A DNA stretch of 64,000 bases, from positions 55,546 to 119,545 of the forward strand of contig JAUJOW010000008.1 in NCBI GenBank assembly GCA_030447445.1. The letters are read 5' to 3'. Below are positions 40,038 through 49,721 of this stretch, piece by piece (within the stretch, counting starts at the first letter, position 1; each line of letters starts with the position of its first letter). Source of the DNA: Acidimicrobiales bacterium. Lineage in GTDB: Bacteria > Actinomycetota > Acidimicrobiia > Acidimicrobiales > Iamiaceae. The translations under genes and the position numbers were made by a program. The notes below the pieces were generated by a model, which was given only the letters and a program-made list of their open reading frames with translations, did not search any database and had not been told where the DNA came from.

Positions 40038-40043
40038 TAGAAA
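40038..40043 (+). promoter_or_regulatory. -10 hexamer TAGAAA for the thiolase-like gene
   Basis: TAGAAA ends 6 nt before ATG 40050; no Shine-Dalgarno sequence. Confidence 0.35.
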
Positions 40044-40049
40044 CCAGCG

Positions 40050-41231
40050 ATGCCGGACCGGACGCTGCGGGGCCAGGCGGCGATCGTCGGTGTGGCCGAC
40101 GCCGCCTCGGCCGACGGCACGTTGGCCGGGACCGTCCGCCGCCTGCAGGGGCAGATGATCGCCGAGGCCCTCGACGACGCCGGCCTGGCCCTTGGCGACG
40201 TCGACGGCCTCTTCGTCAACGACTCCCCCGGGTGGGCACCGTCGCTCGAGCTGGCCGAGTACCTGGGGATCGCGCCCCGCTGCACCGACTCCACCCAGAC
40301 CGGCGGGTCCAGCTTCGAGGTCCACGTCGAGCACGCCGCCGCCGCCATCGCCGCCGGGCTCTGCGACGTGGCCGTCACCGTCTACGCCGCCACCCCTCGA
40401 TCCGACCGGGCCCGAGGCGGCGGCTACCGCAGCGGCCAGACCGTCGGCGCCACGGCCACCGCCGAGTGGGAGCTGCCCTACGGCTTGCGCATGCCGCTCG
40501 GCGCCTACGCCCTCGCCGCCGCCCGCCACATGCACGCCTTCGGCACCACGTCCGAGCAGCTGGCGCGGGTCGCTGTGGACGCTCGCCGCTGGGCGGCGAT
40601 GAACCCTCGGGCCCGCCTGCGGGAGCCGATCACCGTCGACGACGTGCTCGCCTCGCCGCTCCAGGCGTCGCCCCTGCGCACGCTCGACTGCTGCCTGGTC
40701 ACTGACGGAGCCGGGGCGGTGGTCCTCACGAGCGCCGACCGGGCCCGAGACCTGCGCCGGCCGCCGGTGTTCGTGCTCGGGGCCGGCACCTGCCACACCC
40801 ACGCCATGATCAGCCAGATGCCCGACCTGACCGTCACCGGCGCCACCGTCTCGGGGGCGCAGGCCTTTGCCATGGCCGGCCTCGGGCCGACCGACGTGGA
40901 CGTCGTGCAGCTCTACGACTCGTTTACCATCACCGTGGCCCTGCTGCTCGAGGATCTCGGCTTCTGCCCGAAGGGCGAGGGCGGCCCCTTCGTGGCCGAA
41001 GGGGTGCTCGGCCCGGGCGGCTCGCTGCCGGCCAACACCACCGGCGGGGGATTGGCCTACACCCACCCCGGCCAGTTCGGCATCTTCCTGCTCGTGGAGG
41101 CGGTGCGCCAGCTCCGGGGCGAGGGCGGCGACCGGCAGGTCGAGGGGGCCGAGGTGGCGCTGGCCCACGGCAGCGGCGGTGTCCTGTCGGCCATGGCCAC
41201 CGTCGTGCTCGGCACCGAGGCCACGCGATGA
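40050..41231 (+). CDS. Thiolase-fold protein of the SCP2/Ltp2 aldolase type
   Basis: 393 residues of the SCP2-thiolase family. The usual nucleophilic Cys is absent: the position reads QTGGSSFEVHVEHAAAAIAAG. The C-terminal half has QLYDSFTITVALLLEDLG and TTGGGLAYTHPGQFG, with Tyr residues where Ltp2-type steroid side-chain aldolases keep functional tyrosines. Family knowledge: Ltp2 works only in complex with a DUF35 protein, and such a gene follows here by ATGA overlap. Retro-aldol cleavage of a steroid or other beta-hydroxyacyl-CoA is therefore the best inference; simple thiolysis is unlikely. Confidence 0.78.
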   Translation: MPDRTLRGQAAIVGVADAASADGTLAGTVRRLQGQMIAEALDDAGLALGDVDGLFVNDSPGWAPSLELAEYLGIAPRCTDSTQTGGSSFEVHVEHAAAAIAAGLCDVAVTVYAATPRSDRARGGGYRSGQTVGATATAEWELPYGLRMPLGAYALAAARHMHAFGTTSEQLARVAVDARRWAAMNPRARLREPITVDDVLASPLQASPLRTLDCCLVTDGAGAVVLTSADRARDLRRPPVFVLGAGTCHTHAMISQMPDLTVTGATVSGAQAFAMAGLGPTDVDVVQLYDSFTITVALLLEDLGFCPKGEGGPFVAEGVLGPGGSLPANTTGGGLAYTHPGQFGIFLLVEAVRQLRGEGGDRQVEGAEVALAHGSGGVLSAMATVVLGTEATR

Positions 41232-41695
41232 AGGAGGCCACGAGGTTCGAGCCGCCCGAGTCGGTGGCCGGGGCGCCCTTCTGGGCGGCGACACGAGATC
41301 GGCGGTTCGTGCTGCCGTGGTGCGTCGCCTGCGGTCGCCCGCACTGGTTCCCCCGCGACCTCTGCCCCCACTGCCTGGCCACCGAGCTCGAGTGGCGGGA
41401 GGCATCGGGCCGGGGTCGGGTGTACTCGGTCAGCGTCATGGCGAAAGCGGCCAACCCGGCGATGGCGGGACGGGAGCCCTACGCGGTGGCGCTGGTCGAC
41501 CTCGCCGAGGGTGTGCGCATGATGACGAACGTCGTCGGCATCGCTCCCGACGAGGTGACCGTCGGCGCACCGGTGACCGTCACCTGGGAGCGACTCGGCG
41601 ACGGCCGCCACCTCCCCCTGTTCCGACCTTCCACGGCGCCTGGCACAATGGACAGCCCCGCTCCCCCCGGGGCGTCTTCGAGGAGCAACGCTTGA
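41228..41695 (+). CDS. DUF35 OB-fold protein with zinc ribbon
   Basis: 155 residues. The N-terminal rubredoxin-like zinc ribbon is CVACGRPHWFPRDLCPHC, followed by the OB-fold domain (GRGRVYSVSVMAKAANPAM, YAVALVDLAEGVRMMTNVVG). DUF35 proteins bind acyl-CoA and act as obligate partners of Ltp2-type aldolases or thiolases. It overlaps the upstream thiolase-like gene (ATGA) and the downstream carD start (TTGA), so all three are coupled. The last 25 residues are low-complexity. Confidence 0.85.
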   Translation: MKEATRFEPPESVAGAPFWAATRDRRFVLPWCVACGRPHWFPRDLCPHCLATELEWREASGRGRVYSVSVMAKAANPAMAGREPYAVALVDLAEGVRMMTNVVGIAPDEVTVGAPVTVTWERLGDGRHLPLFRPSTAPGTMDSPAPPGASSRSNA

Positions 41696-42224
41696 GCTTC
41701 AAGGTCGGTGATCGCGTCGTGTACCCGCACCACGGCGCAGCCATCATCAAGAAGAAGGAGAAGCGCGAGTCCTTCGGTGAGAAGCGGGAGTACCTGGTGC
41801 TGCAGATGGTGCACGGCGAGCTCACGCTGCGGGTCCCGGTCGACAAGGCCGAGGAGGTCGGGATGCGCCCCCCCATCAGCGAGGCCGACGTCGAGGACCT
41901 CTTCCGGCTCATCGCCAAGCGGGACGTGCGGGAGCCGGCCAACTGGAGCCGCCGGTTCAAGAACCACCAGGAGAAGATGAAGTCGGGCGACGTCTACCAG
42001 GTGGCCGGTTCAAGAACCACCAGGAGAAGATGAAGTCGGGCGACGTCTACCAGGTGGCCGAGGTGGTCCGGAACCTGGCCCTCCGTGAGAAGGGCAAGGG
42101 CCTGTCCACGGCCGAGAAGTCGATGCTCGAGCGGGCCCGCAGCATCCTCGTGTCCGAGCTGAGCTTCGCCCTGAACGTCAGCGAGGAAGAGGCGCTCGAC
42201 AAGCTGACCGCCGGCCTGGTCTGA
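41692..42224 (+). CDS. carD: CarD-family RNA polymerase-binding regulator, disrupted by a 53-bp duplication
   Basis: CarD stabilises the open complex at rRNA and other promoters and is essential in mycobacteria. The TTG at 41692 overlaps the preceding stop and has GAGGAG upstream. The RNAP-interaction domain (FKVGDRVVYPHHGAAII) and the helical DNA-binding domain (WSRRFKNHQEKM, ALREKGKGLSTAEKSMLERA) are recognisable. A tandem 53-bp duplication at 41954-42059 shifts the frame, so the first frame ends early. Removing one copy gives an uninterrupted 159-residue CarD ending KLTAGLV. As read here the gene is broken; an assembly artefact is most likely. Confidence 0.85.
41954..42059 (+). repeat. Two perfect tandem copies of a 53-bp unit inside carD
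   Basis: Copies at 41954-42006 and 42007-42059 are identical. Both are preceded by GCC, so the junction can slide by 3 bp. The unit length is not a multiple of three. Confidence 0.95.
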
Positions 42225-42241
42225 GCCGGCGAGGCCGGCCA

Positions 42242-43102
42242 CTACGGCCGGTCGAACGACCCGTCGCCGACCCGGGCCGCCGCCAGCGTCCGCGCCGTCG
42301 GTGTCTTCAGGTCCTTGGCCAGGCCGAGGAAGCTGAGCAGCTTGATCCCGTAGTAGGTCGGGTCGAGCTCCCACCAGAAGAACCCGTTGCGGGCCGACGC
42401 CTGGTAGTGGTGGTGGTTGTTGTGCCAGCCCTCACCGCCGGTCCAGAGGGCGATCAGCGCCGAGTTGCGGCTGGTGTCGGCGGTGGCGTACCGGCGGCGG
42501 CCCATGACGTGGGCCAGGGAGTTCACCGTGAAGGTGCCGTGCCAGCACAACACGGTGGACCACACGAAGCCGACCACGAGGCCCGACCAACCGGCGACGA
42601 GGAAGCTGGCCACGGCGAGGGTCCACGGCGGGATCCAGTCGTGCTTCGTGAGGAAGCGGAGCTCGGGGTACTTGGCGAAGTCGCGGATGGCGTCGGGGTC
42701 CCAGGCGCTGTGCTTGTCGCAGAGGATCCAGCCGACGTGGCTCCACCAGAAGCCCTTCTGCGGCGAGTGCACGTCGTCGGCGGTGTCGCTGGTGCGGTGG
42801 TGGTGGCGGTGGTGGGCGGCCCACCAGAGCGCACCCTTCTGGGCCGCGGTGCCGCCGCCGAAGGCCATGACGAACTGCATCACCCGACCGAGCTTGTAGC
42901 TGCGGTGGGAGAAGTAGCGGTGGTAGCCGGCGGTGATGAACCACATGCGTCCCAGGTAGAGCACGGCGCACAGCACGAGAGCCTTCGCACTGACGCCGGT
43001 GAACACGGCGGCCAGGCAGAGGGCGTGGACGAGGAAGAAGGGGACCGACGTGGCCCAGTTGATGCGCTCGTCGGGGGCGCGAGCGATGCCGTGCAGCTTC
43101 AC
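42242..43102 (-). CDS. Acyl-CoA/acyl-lipid delta-9-type desaturase
   Basis: 286-residue membrane di-iron desaturase inserting a double bond into fatty acyl chains. The three His boxes are HRYFSH, HRHHH and HNNHH, with four TM segments between them. No cytochrome b5 domain. The start is GTG 43102, with TAGGCT 7 nt upstream. A perfect 20-bp palindrome covers that hexamer, so a repressor could shut the promoter. Regiospecificity (delta-9) is inferred from overall similarity to actinobacterial stearoyl-CoA desaturases. Confidence 0.9.
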   Translation of the reverse strand: MKLHGIARAPDERINWATSVPFFLVHALCLAAVFTGVSAKALVLCAVLYLGRMWFITAGYHRYFSHRSYKLGRVMQFVMAFGGGTAAQKGALWWAAHHRHHHRTSDTADDVHSPQKGFWWSHVGWILCDKHSAWDPDAIRDFAKYPELRFLTKHDWIPPWTLAVASFLVAGWSGLVVGFVWSTVLCWHGTFTVNSLAHVMGRRRYATADTSRNSALIALWTGGEGWHNNHHHYQASARNGFFWWELDPTYYGIKLLSFLGLAKDLKTPTARTLAAARVGDGSFDRP

Positions 43103-43109
43103 CGGCCGC

Positions 43110-43131
43110 AGCCTACCGACCGGTCGGTAGG
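43110..43131. promoter_or_regulatory. Perfect 20-bp palindrome overlapping the desaturase -10 element
   Basis: CCTACCGACCGGTCGGTAGG at 43112-43131 is its own reverse complement. On the minus strand it runs into TAGGCT (43110-43115), 7 nt before GTG 43102. The ACCGACCGGTCGGT core resembles TetR-family operators. Confidence 0.65.
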
Positions 43132-43149
43132 CAGCAGGTCCGACCGGTG

Positions 43150-45501
<2,352 letters not shown>

Positions 45502-45523
45502 GTGCCGGCCTCCTTCTCAGAAA

Positions 45524-45575
45524 GTTGAATGGTGAACGATATCTGCAACCGTTCCGATTCCGTTTCTATTTCAAC
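45524..45575. promoter_or_regulatory. AT-rich divergent promoter region with inverted repeats
   Basis: This stretch is clearly less GC-rich than its surroundings. It holds GAACG-N11-CGTTC (45534-45554), nested inside GTTGAA (45524) and TTCAAC (45570). The nested repeats lie between lon and marR and could be an autoregulatory MarR operator. Exact -35/-10 elements are not clear. Confidence 0.4.
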
Positions 45576-45596
45576 TACCCGGGCACACTCCTGCTC

Positions 45597-46061
45597 GTGG
45601 TCCGGCCACTGAGCGAGGGTGAGCAGGCGACGTGGCGGGTGGTGCTCTCGGCCAGCGTGCTGCTCGTCGAGCGGCTCGACCGGGAGCTCCAGGAGGCTCA
45701 CGGCCTGTCCCTGTCGGAGTACCAGGTGCTGGCCCACTTGGCCTCGGTCCCGGCGCGGGGGCTGCGCATGCGGGAGCTGGCCGATCGGGCCCTGATGTCC
45801 AAGAGCCGGCTGACCCACGTGGTCAACCGGCTCGAGGCCGGCGGCCTGGTCGTCCGCGAGCGGTGCGCCGCCGACCGGCGGGGCCTCAACGCCGTCCTCA
45901 CGAGGCGGGGCCAGCGGTTGGTCCAGCTCGCCGCCGCCACCCACGTACACGGCGTGCGCCGCCACCTGATAGAGGTCCTGCCCCGCCGGGATGTGGTGGT
46001 CGTGACCCGAGGCCTGAGCCACGTCGTCGACCACCTCCTCGACGACCGGGCCGGCTGCTGA
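45597..46061 (+). CDS. MarR-family transcriptional regulator
   Basis: 154 residues with the winged-helix MarR fold: LSLSEYQVLAHLASVP, recognition region LRMRELADRALMSKSRLTHVVNRLEAGGLVVRE (in blocks) and the wing DRRGLNAVLTRRG. The GTG at 45597 is chosen because the sequence upstream is AT-rich promoter-like DNA. It is followed by the methyltransferase gene after 46 bp, so it may control the accessory region. The ligand is unknown. Confidence 0.82.
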   Translation: MVRPLSEGEQATWRVVLSASVLLVERLDRELQEAHGLSLSEYQVLAHLASVPARGLRMRELADRALMSKSRLTHVVNRLEAGGLVVRERCAADRRGLNAVLTRRGQRLVQLAAATHVHGVRRHLIEVLPRRDVVVVTRGLSHVVDHLLDDRAGC

Positions 46062-46107
46062 TCCGGGCCGGTCCTCTACAGTCGTTCGCGGTTCGGGAGG
46101 TGATCAG

Positions 46108-46767
46108 GTGGATTCTGCTGACGTCAGAGCCTTCTTCGAAGCGGTCTCGGCCGACTGGGACGAGATGCGTTCGAGCTTCTACAACGAGGCGGTCATCGAC
46201 AGTCTCGCCCAGCACAGCCGAGCCGAGCGTTCGATGGCGGTGGTGGATGTGGGTACGGGCACCGGCTTCGTCGCTGCGGGGCTCGCACCGGCGGTCGGGC
46301 GAGTCCTCGGTGTCGACTCGTCCCCCGCCATGTTGTCCGTGGCCAGAGAGAACCTGGGGGCGCTCGGCGTGGACAACGCCGAACTGGTCCAAGGCGACAT
46401 CGGCCGGATCCCGTTCGCCAGCGCCACTGCCGACGCCGCCGTGGCCAACATGGTGCTCCATCACGCGCCGGAGCCGTCGAGCATGCTGGTCGAGATGGCT
46501 CGGGTGACCCGGCCCGGCGGTTGGGTTGCCATCACCGATGAGGTCGAGCACCCCTACGAGTGGATGCGCACGGAACAGGCCGACATCTGGCTGGGGTTCG
46601 CGGAGGCCGAGATCGCCGGGTTCTTCGCCGATGCCAGGCTGGTCGAGTACGGCTACGCCTCACTCGGGATGCAATGATGCATCCACTCCAAGACCTCGGT
46701 CGAGGTCGCAGAGATAGGCATCTTCGTCGCGTGGGGCAAGGTCAGCGACCCAGAAGGTAGGCCATGA
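46108..46767 (+). CDS. SAM-dependent methyltransferase, candidate selenoprotein with in-frame TGA
   Basis: Class I SAM methyltransferase; motif I is VVDVGTGTGF, with VDSSPAMLSVA and NMVLHHAPEP following. The GTG start has GGGAGG upstream. At 46675-46677 the frame meets TGA after SLGMQ, but the same frame continues with CIHSKTSVEVAEIGIFVAWGK, matching the C-terminus of this family, where a Cys-Cys pair precedes an ISIFVA-like strand. TGA thus sits where the first Cys is expected. The continued frame ends at 46767, exactly overlapping the next ATG (ATGA). A GGTC-loop hairpin follows the TGA. Selenocysteine (219 residues) is the best reading; a plain stop or a base error is possible. Confidence 0.75.
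46692..46707 (+). promoter_or_regulatory. SECIS-like hairpin downstream of the in-frame TGA
   Basis: GACCTC-GGTC-GAGGTC forms a 6-bp perfect stem with a GGUC loop, beginning 14 nt after the TGA; the loop begins 20 nt after it. The E. coli fdhF SECIS also presents a GGUC loop at a similar distance (18 nt). CTC/GAG can extend the stem below a 3x3 internal loop. Confidence 0.55.
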
Positions 46768-47472
46768 AGCTCGGCATCGTGGGCAAGGGTGGCGTGGGCA
46801 AGACGACGGTCTCGGCGTTGATCGCGGAGGCCTACGCCAGTCGAGGCGAACGAGTCGTCGCCATCGACACCGATTCGAACCCCAACCTGGGCATCTCCCT
46901 CGGCCTCGGGGCCGTCGACGCCGAGGCGGTGCCCGTCGTCCCCCGCAGCGTCGTGGCCGGTCCGGGCGCCGGGCTCGAGGGCGGCGAGCTGCTCTCCACC
47001 TACGGCAGGGAGACTCCCGCCGGGGTCAGCTTGCTGTCGGCCATGCGGGTCGACCAGGCCGGCGCCGGGTGCACCTGCGGTAGCCACGCCGCGGTGCGCG
47101 GCATGTTGCGCGACGTCCTCGACGACGAGGCCGATGTGACCATCGTCGACATGGAGGCGGGCCTCGAGCACCTCAGCCGCTCCGGCGGGACGCTGGCGTA
47201 CGCGGACGTCCTGCTGGTCGTCATGGAACCAAGTCGCAAGTCGGTGCTCACCGCCGCCCGGACCGTCGCCCTGGCCGACGAGCTGGGCATCCCTCGCTGC
47301 CTCGGCGTCGGCAACAAGGCTCGGCTTCCCGAGGACGCAGCCTTCTTCACCGAGGCGTGCGGAGACCGATCGAGCCGGCACCGGGGTGGTCGGAGCGGAG
47401 GCCGGCGCGGCGAGGGCCGCCGTGTCCGACCTGGTGGAGCGCCTGGACGGGCTCTCCCTACGAACCAGCTAG
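46764..47472 (+). CDS. CooC-type nucleotide-binding metal-insertion ATPase 1 (internal deletion)
   Basis: CooC/NifH-related P-loop ATPase; CooC drives nickel insertion into CO dehydrogenase. It has the deviant Walker A GKGGVGKTT, switch region DTDSNPNLG, the CxC metal motif in GCTCGSH and Walker B VDMEAGLEHL. The frame fails after FFTEAC near 47360 and resumes as DRAGTGVVGAEAG, ending SLRTS at 47472. Compared with its paralogues about 18 residues (about 53 nt) are missing there. ATG 46764 overlaps the methyltransferase's extended stop. Its tail overlaps cooC2 by 15 bp, convergently. Probably intact in the organism. Confidence 0.75.
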
Positions 47473-48186
47473 GAGTGGCGCCAGCCCGGTGAGGGCCCGC
47501 ACCGCCGGCGAGTCGGGCGACGCATCGAGAGGAGCGGTGTCGGCGCGGTCGGCGGCCGGGATGGCGTCGTCCTCGGGTATCACCAGCACCGTGCGTCCGG
47601 AGAGGGTGCGCTCCACCGTGTCCCGGTCGGCCTCGTCGAGGACCCGGTTGGCAACGATCACGATGGGTCCCGCCGTGTGCTCCTCGGCGAGGCGGGCGGC
47701 CCTCGACGCGACCTCGAGCGACTTCACCGTCGGGTCGGTGACCACTACGACGGCGTCGACCTTGGTCTCTCCGAGGCGGGTGAGCGTGCCGATCCCGGCC
47801 TCGAAGTCGGCGACCACGGTGGTGTCCTCAGCGATGTCGAGTCCGAGCAACTGCTCGGGGAGACCCCGCATCACGGGCAGCCGAAATCGGGGTCCTCGAT
47901 CTTGGAGACCATGGCGAGGCGGACGCCGTCCGGGGGCGTCGACGCCGAAGCGGGCCACGATGTCGTCCCACGAGCGGGCGTGCTCGACGCCGTCGCCGAC
48001 GCCGTCCCTGAGCGAGAGCAGCGCCTCGGTGGCGTCCATGCCCACGCCGAGAGACAGGCCGAGGTTGGGATTGGTGTCGCAGTCCAGCGCGACGACTGGC
48101 TGACCGGTCCGGGCGAGGGTGCGGGCGAGGACCGCGGCGGTGGTGGTCTTGCCTGCTCCACCCTTGCCCACGACGGCGATCTTCAC
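47458..48186 (-). CDS. CooC-type ATPase 2 (two compensating frameshifts)
   Basis: 242-residue paralogue with Walker A GKGGAGKTT, DCDTNPNLGLSLGVG and VADFEAGIGTL. Between about 47880 and 47936 the frame is shifted: one extra base in the C run (minus strand) near 47932-47936 and one missing base near 47880. Read in the shifted frame this segment is PDGVRLAMVSKIEDPDFGCP, then VMRGLPEQLLG. The CxC motif of CooC1 and CooC4 is reduced to a single Cys. GTG 48186 overlaps the cooC3 stop (GTGA). The last gene of the long minus-strand unit. Confidence 0.72.
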   Translation of the reverse strand: MKIAVVGKGGAGKTTTAAVLARTLARTGQPVVALDCDTNPNLGLSLGVGMDATEALLSLRDGVGDGVEHARSWDDIVARFGVDAPGRRPPRHGLQDRGPRFRLPVMRGLPEQLLGLDIAEDTTVVADFEAGIGTLTRLGETKVDAVVVVTDPTVKSLEVASRAARLAEEHTAGPIVIVANRVLDEADRDTVERTLSGRTVLVIPEDDAIPAADRADTAPLDASPDSPAVRALTGLAPLLAGS

Positions 48187-48941
48187 GGCGCCTCCTTGGT
48201 CAACGCGCCGAGGAGCGAGCCTACCGCCTCGACGGCCGGTGAGGCCGGGGACAGGTCGAGCAGTGGCACGCCGGCCCGCTCGGCCGCCGCCAGCGCCGGA
48301 TCACGGGGCACGAGCCCGACGACGCGAAGACCGCTGAACCGGGCGAGCTGTTCGGCGTCGCCAGAGTCGAGGGCCTTGTTGGCGATGGCGACGACCACCT
48401 GGCCTCCATCGTCGCCACCGGCGAGGCGGGCGAGGCCGGCGGGCTGAGAGCATCGACGACGGCGTGGCCTCGGCCACCACCACGATCACGTCAGCGAACC
48501 GGGCCCAGCCGAAGAAGGCCTGCCGGGTGCCGCCGGGGAGATCGCCGACGAGGTGCAGGTCGGTCTCGGCCAGCTCCCGCACGATGGCGCGGAACGCCTG
48601 CTGCGACGGCGCGACGGCGCGGACGTGGCCCCGCAGCTTGCCGAACTGCAGGAGACGGACACCGTCGGGTCCCTCGGGGGCGTACCGCTCGACCGCTTCC
48701 ATCGCCGTCATCCCGGCCCGCAACCGCCAGGTGCTGTCGGGATCGTCGCCGACCTTCTCGACCAGCTCCGGGGAGCGGCGCATCGGTGCTCGGCACCCCG
48801 AGCGAGAAGGCCAGCCCCTGGGAGCGGGTCGCTGTCGATGGCCACGACCGGCCGGCCGGTGGTCCGGGCCAGCAGGCGGCAGAACGTACCGGCGATGGCC
48901 GACTTGCCCGCTCCTCCCTTGCCTACGAACGCCACGCGCAC
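48183..48941 (-). CDS. CooC-type ATPase 3 (three single-base frameshifts)
   Basis: Paralogue starting VRVAFVGKGGAGKSAIAG (GTG 48941). One extra base in each of the G/C runs near 48815-48818, 48770-48773 and 48433-48440 shifts the frame three times, so net frame is kept. The corrected protein continues IDSDPLPG, VEKVGDDPDSTW, LLQFGKLRGHVRAV, DLPGGTRQAFFGWARFAD and VVAIANKALDSGDAEQ. It has no CxC motif and DLPGGT instead of the DxE-type Walker B, so it is the most divergent of the four. The stop overlaps cooC2. Confidence 0.65.
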
Positions 48942-49721
48942 GTCGACCACCCTGCCACGCACGCGTCAGGGTCCGGCGCTCCCACGGCGTCGAGCAGGTC
49001 GGCCACGGCGGCGACGACCGCCCCGTCGGCGTCGTCGTCGAGCAGGGCCGGGCCCGGCGATCGGCGTCGACCACGGCGTCCGAGAAGGGCACCTCGGCGA
49101 TGCTCGTCAGGCCGTGGCGGTCGCAGAACTCGGCGACGGCCACGCCGTCAGCCGGCGAGCGCACCTTGTTCACGACGACGACGGTGTGGGTCGAGGGCAG
49201 CTCGGCGGCGAGGTCGGCCAGGCGCCGTGTCGCCTCGAGCGAGCGGTAGTACGGCTCGGTCACGAGGACGAGCAGGTCGGCGAAGCGGGCGGTGCCACGG
49301 CTGATGTGCTCCGGCGACGCCTCGAGGTCGACCACGGCGAGCGTGTCGGGTGCCTCGCCGAGGTCGGCGAGCACGGCGCTGACGGCGGCGTGGGCGGAGC
49401 AGAGGCAGCCCTCGCCGGCGTGGGCAGGGCACCCATGACCAGCAGCCGGACCCCGTCGGGCGCCACCGTCCCGTGGGCGGCCAGGACGTCGTCGACGGCG
49501 GCGGTGAGGCTCGGTCCCGTGAGCTTGCGGGACACGGCCGCCGCCGGGATGCCCGCCAGGGCGGCGGCCGCCGACGGGACCACACCGAGCGCCGCCGCCA
49601 GGTTGGGGTTGCTGTCGGCATCGATGGCCACCACCGGCGTGCCCCGCCGGCCCGCGAGGCGAGCCAGCGTGGCGGCGATGGTGGTCTTGCCGGCGCCCTT
49701 GCCGGCGAAGGCAACCCTCAT
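48923..49721 (-). CDS. CooC-type ATPase 4 (frameshifts, shortened P-loop)
   Basis: Paralogue starting MRVAFAGKGAGKTTIAATLA; the P-loop lacks one Gly of the family's GKGGxGKT, probably another small deletion. It keeps IDADSNPNLAAALG, the CxC motif GCLCSAH and VDLEASPEHISRGT. Single missing bases near 49414 and near 49055 explain the frame changes; adding both gives about 266 residues, ending at a TAG at 48923. ATG 49721 overlaps the PadR stop (ATGA), and its 3' end overlaps the cooC3 start by 19 bp. Confidence 0.68.

Noticed and set aside
46675..46677. TGA as an ordinary stop giving a 189-residue methyltransferase
   Set aside because: Not excluded, but the conserved continuation, the ATGA junction at 46764-46767 and the hairpin make read-through or a base error more likely.
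46764..49721. CooC-type genes as ParA/MinD partition or flagellar ATPases
   Set aside because: CxC motifs, the FmdE/ABC context and lack of ParB or centromere-like repeats favour metal-insertion ATPases; CooC3 remains the least certain.
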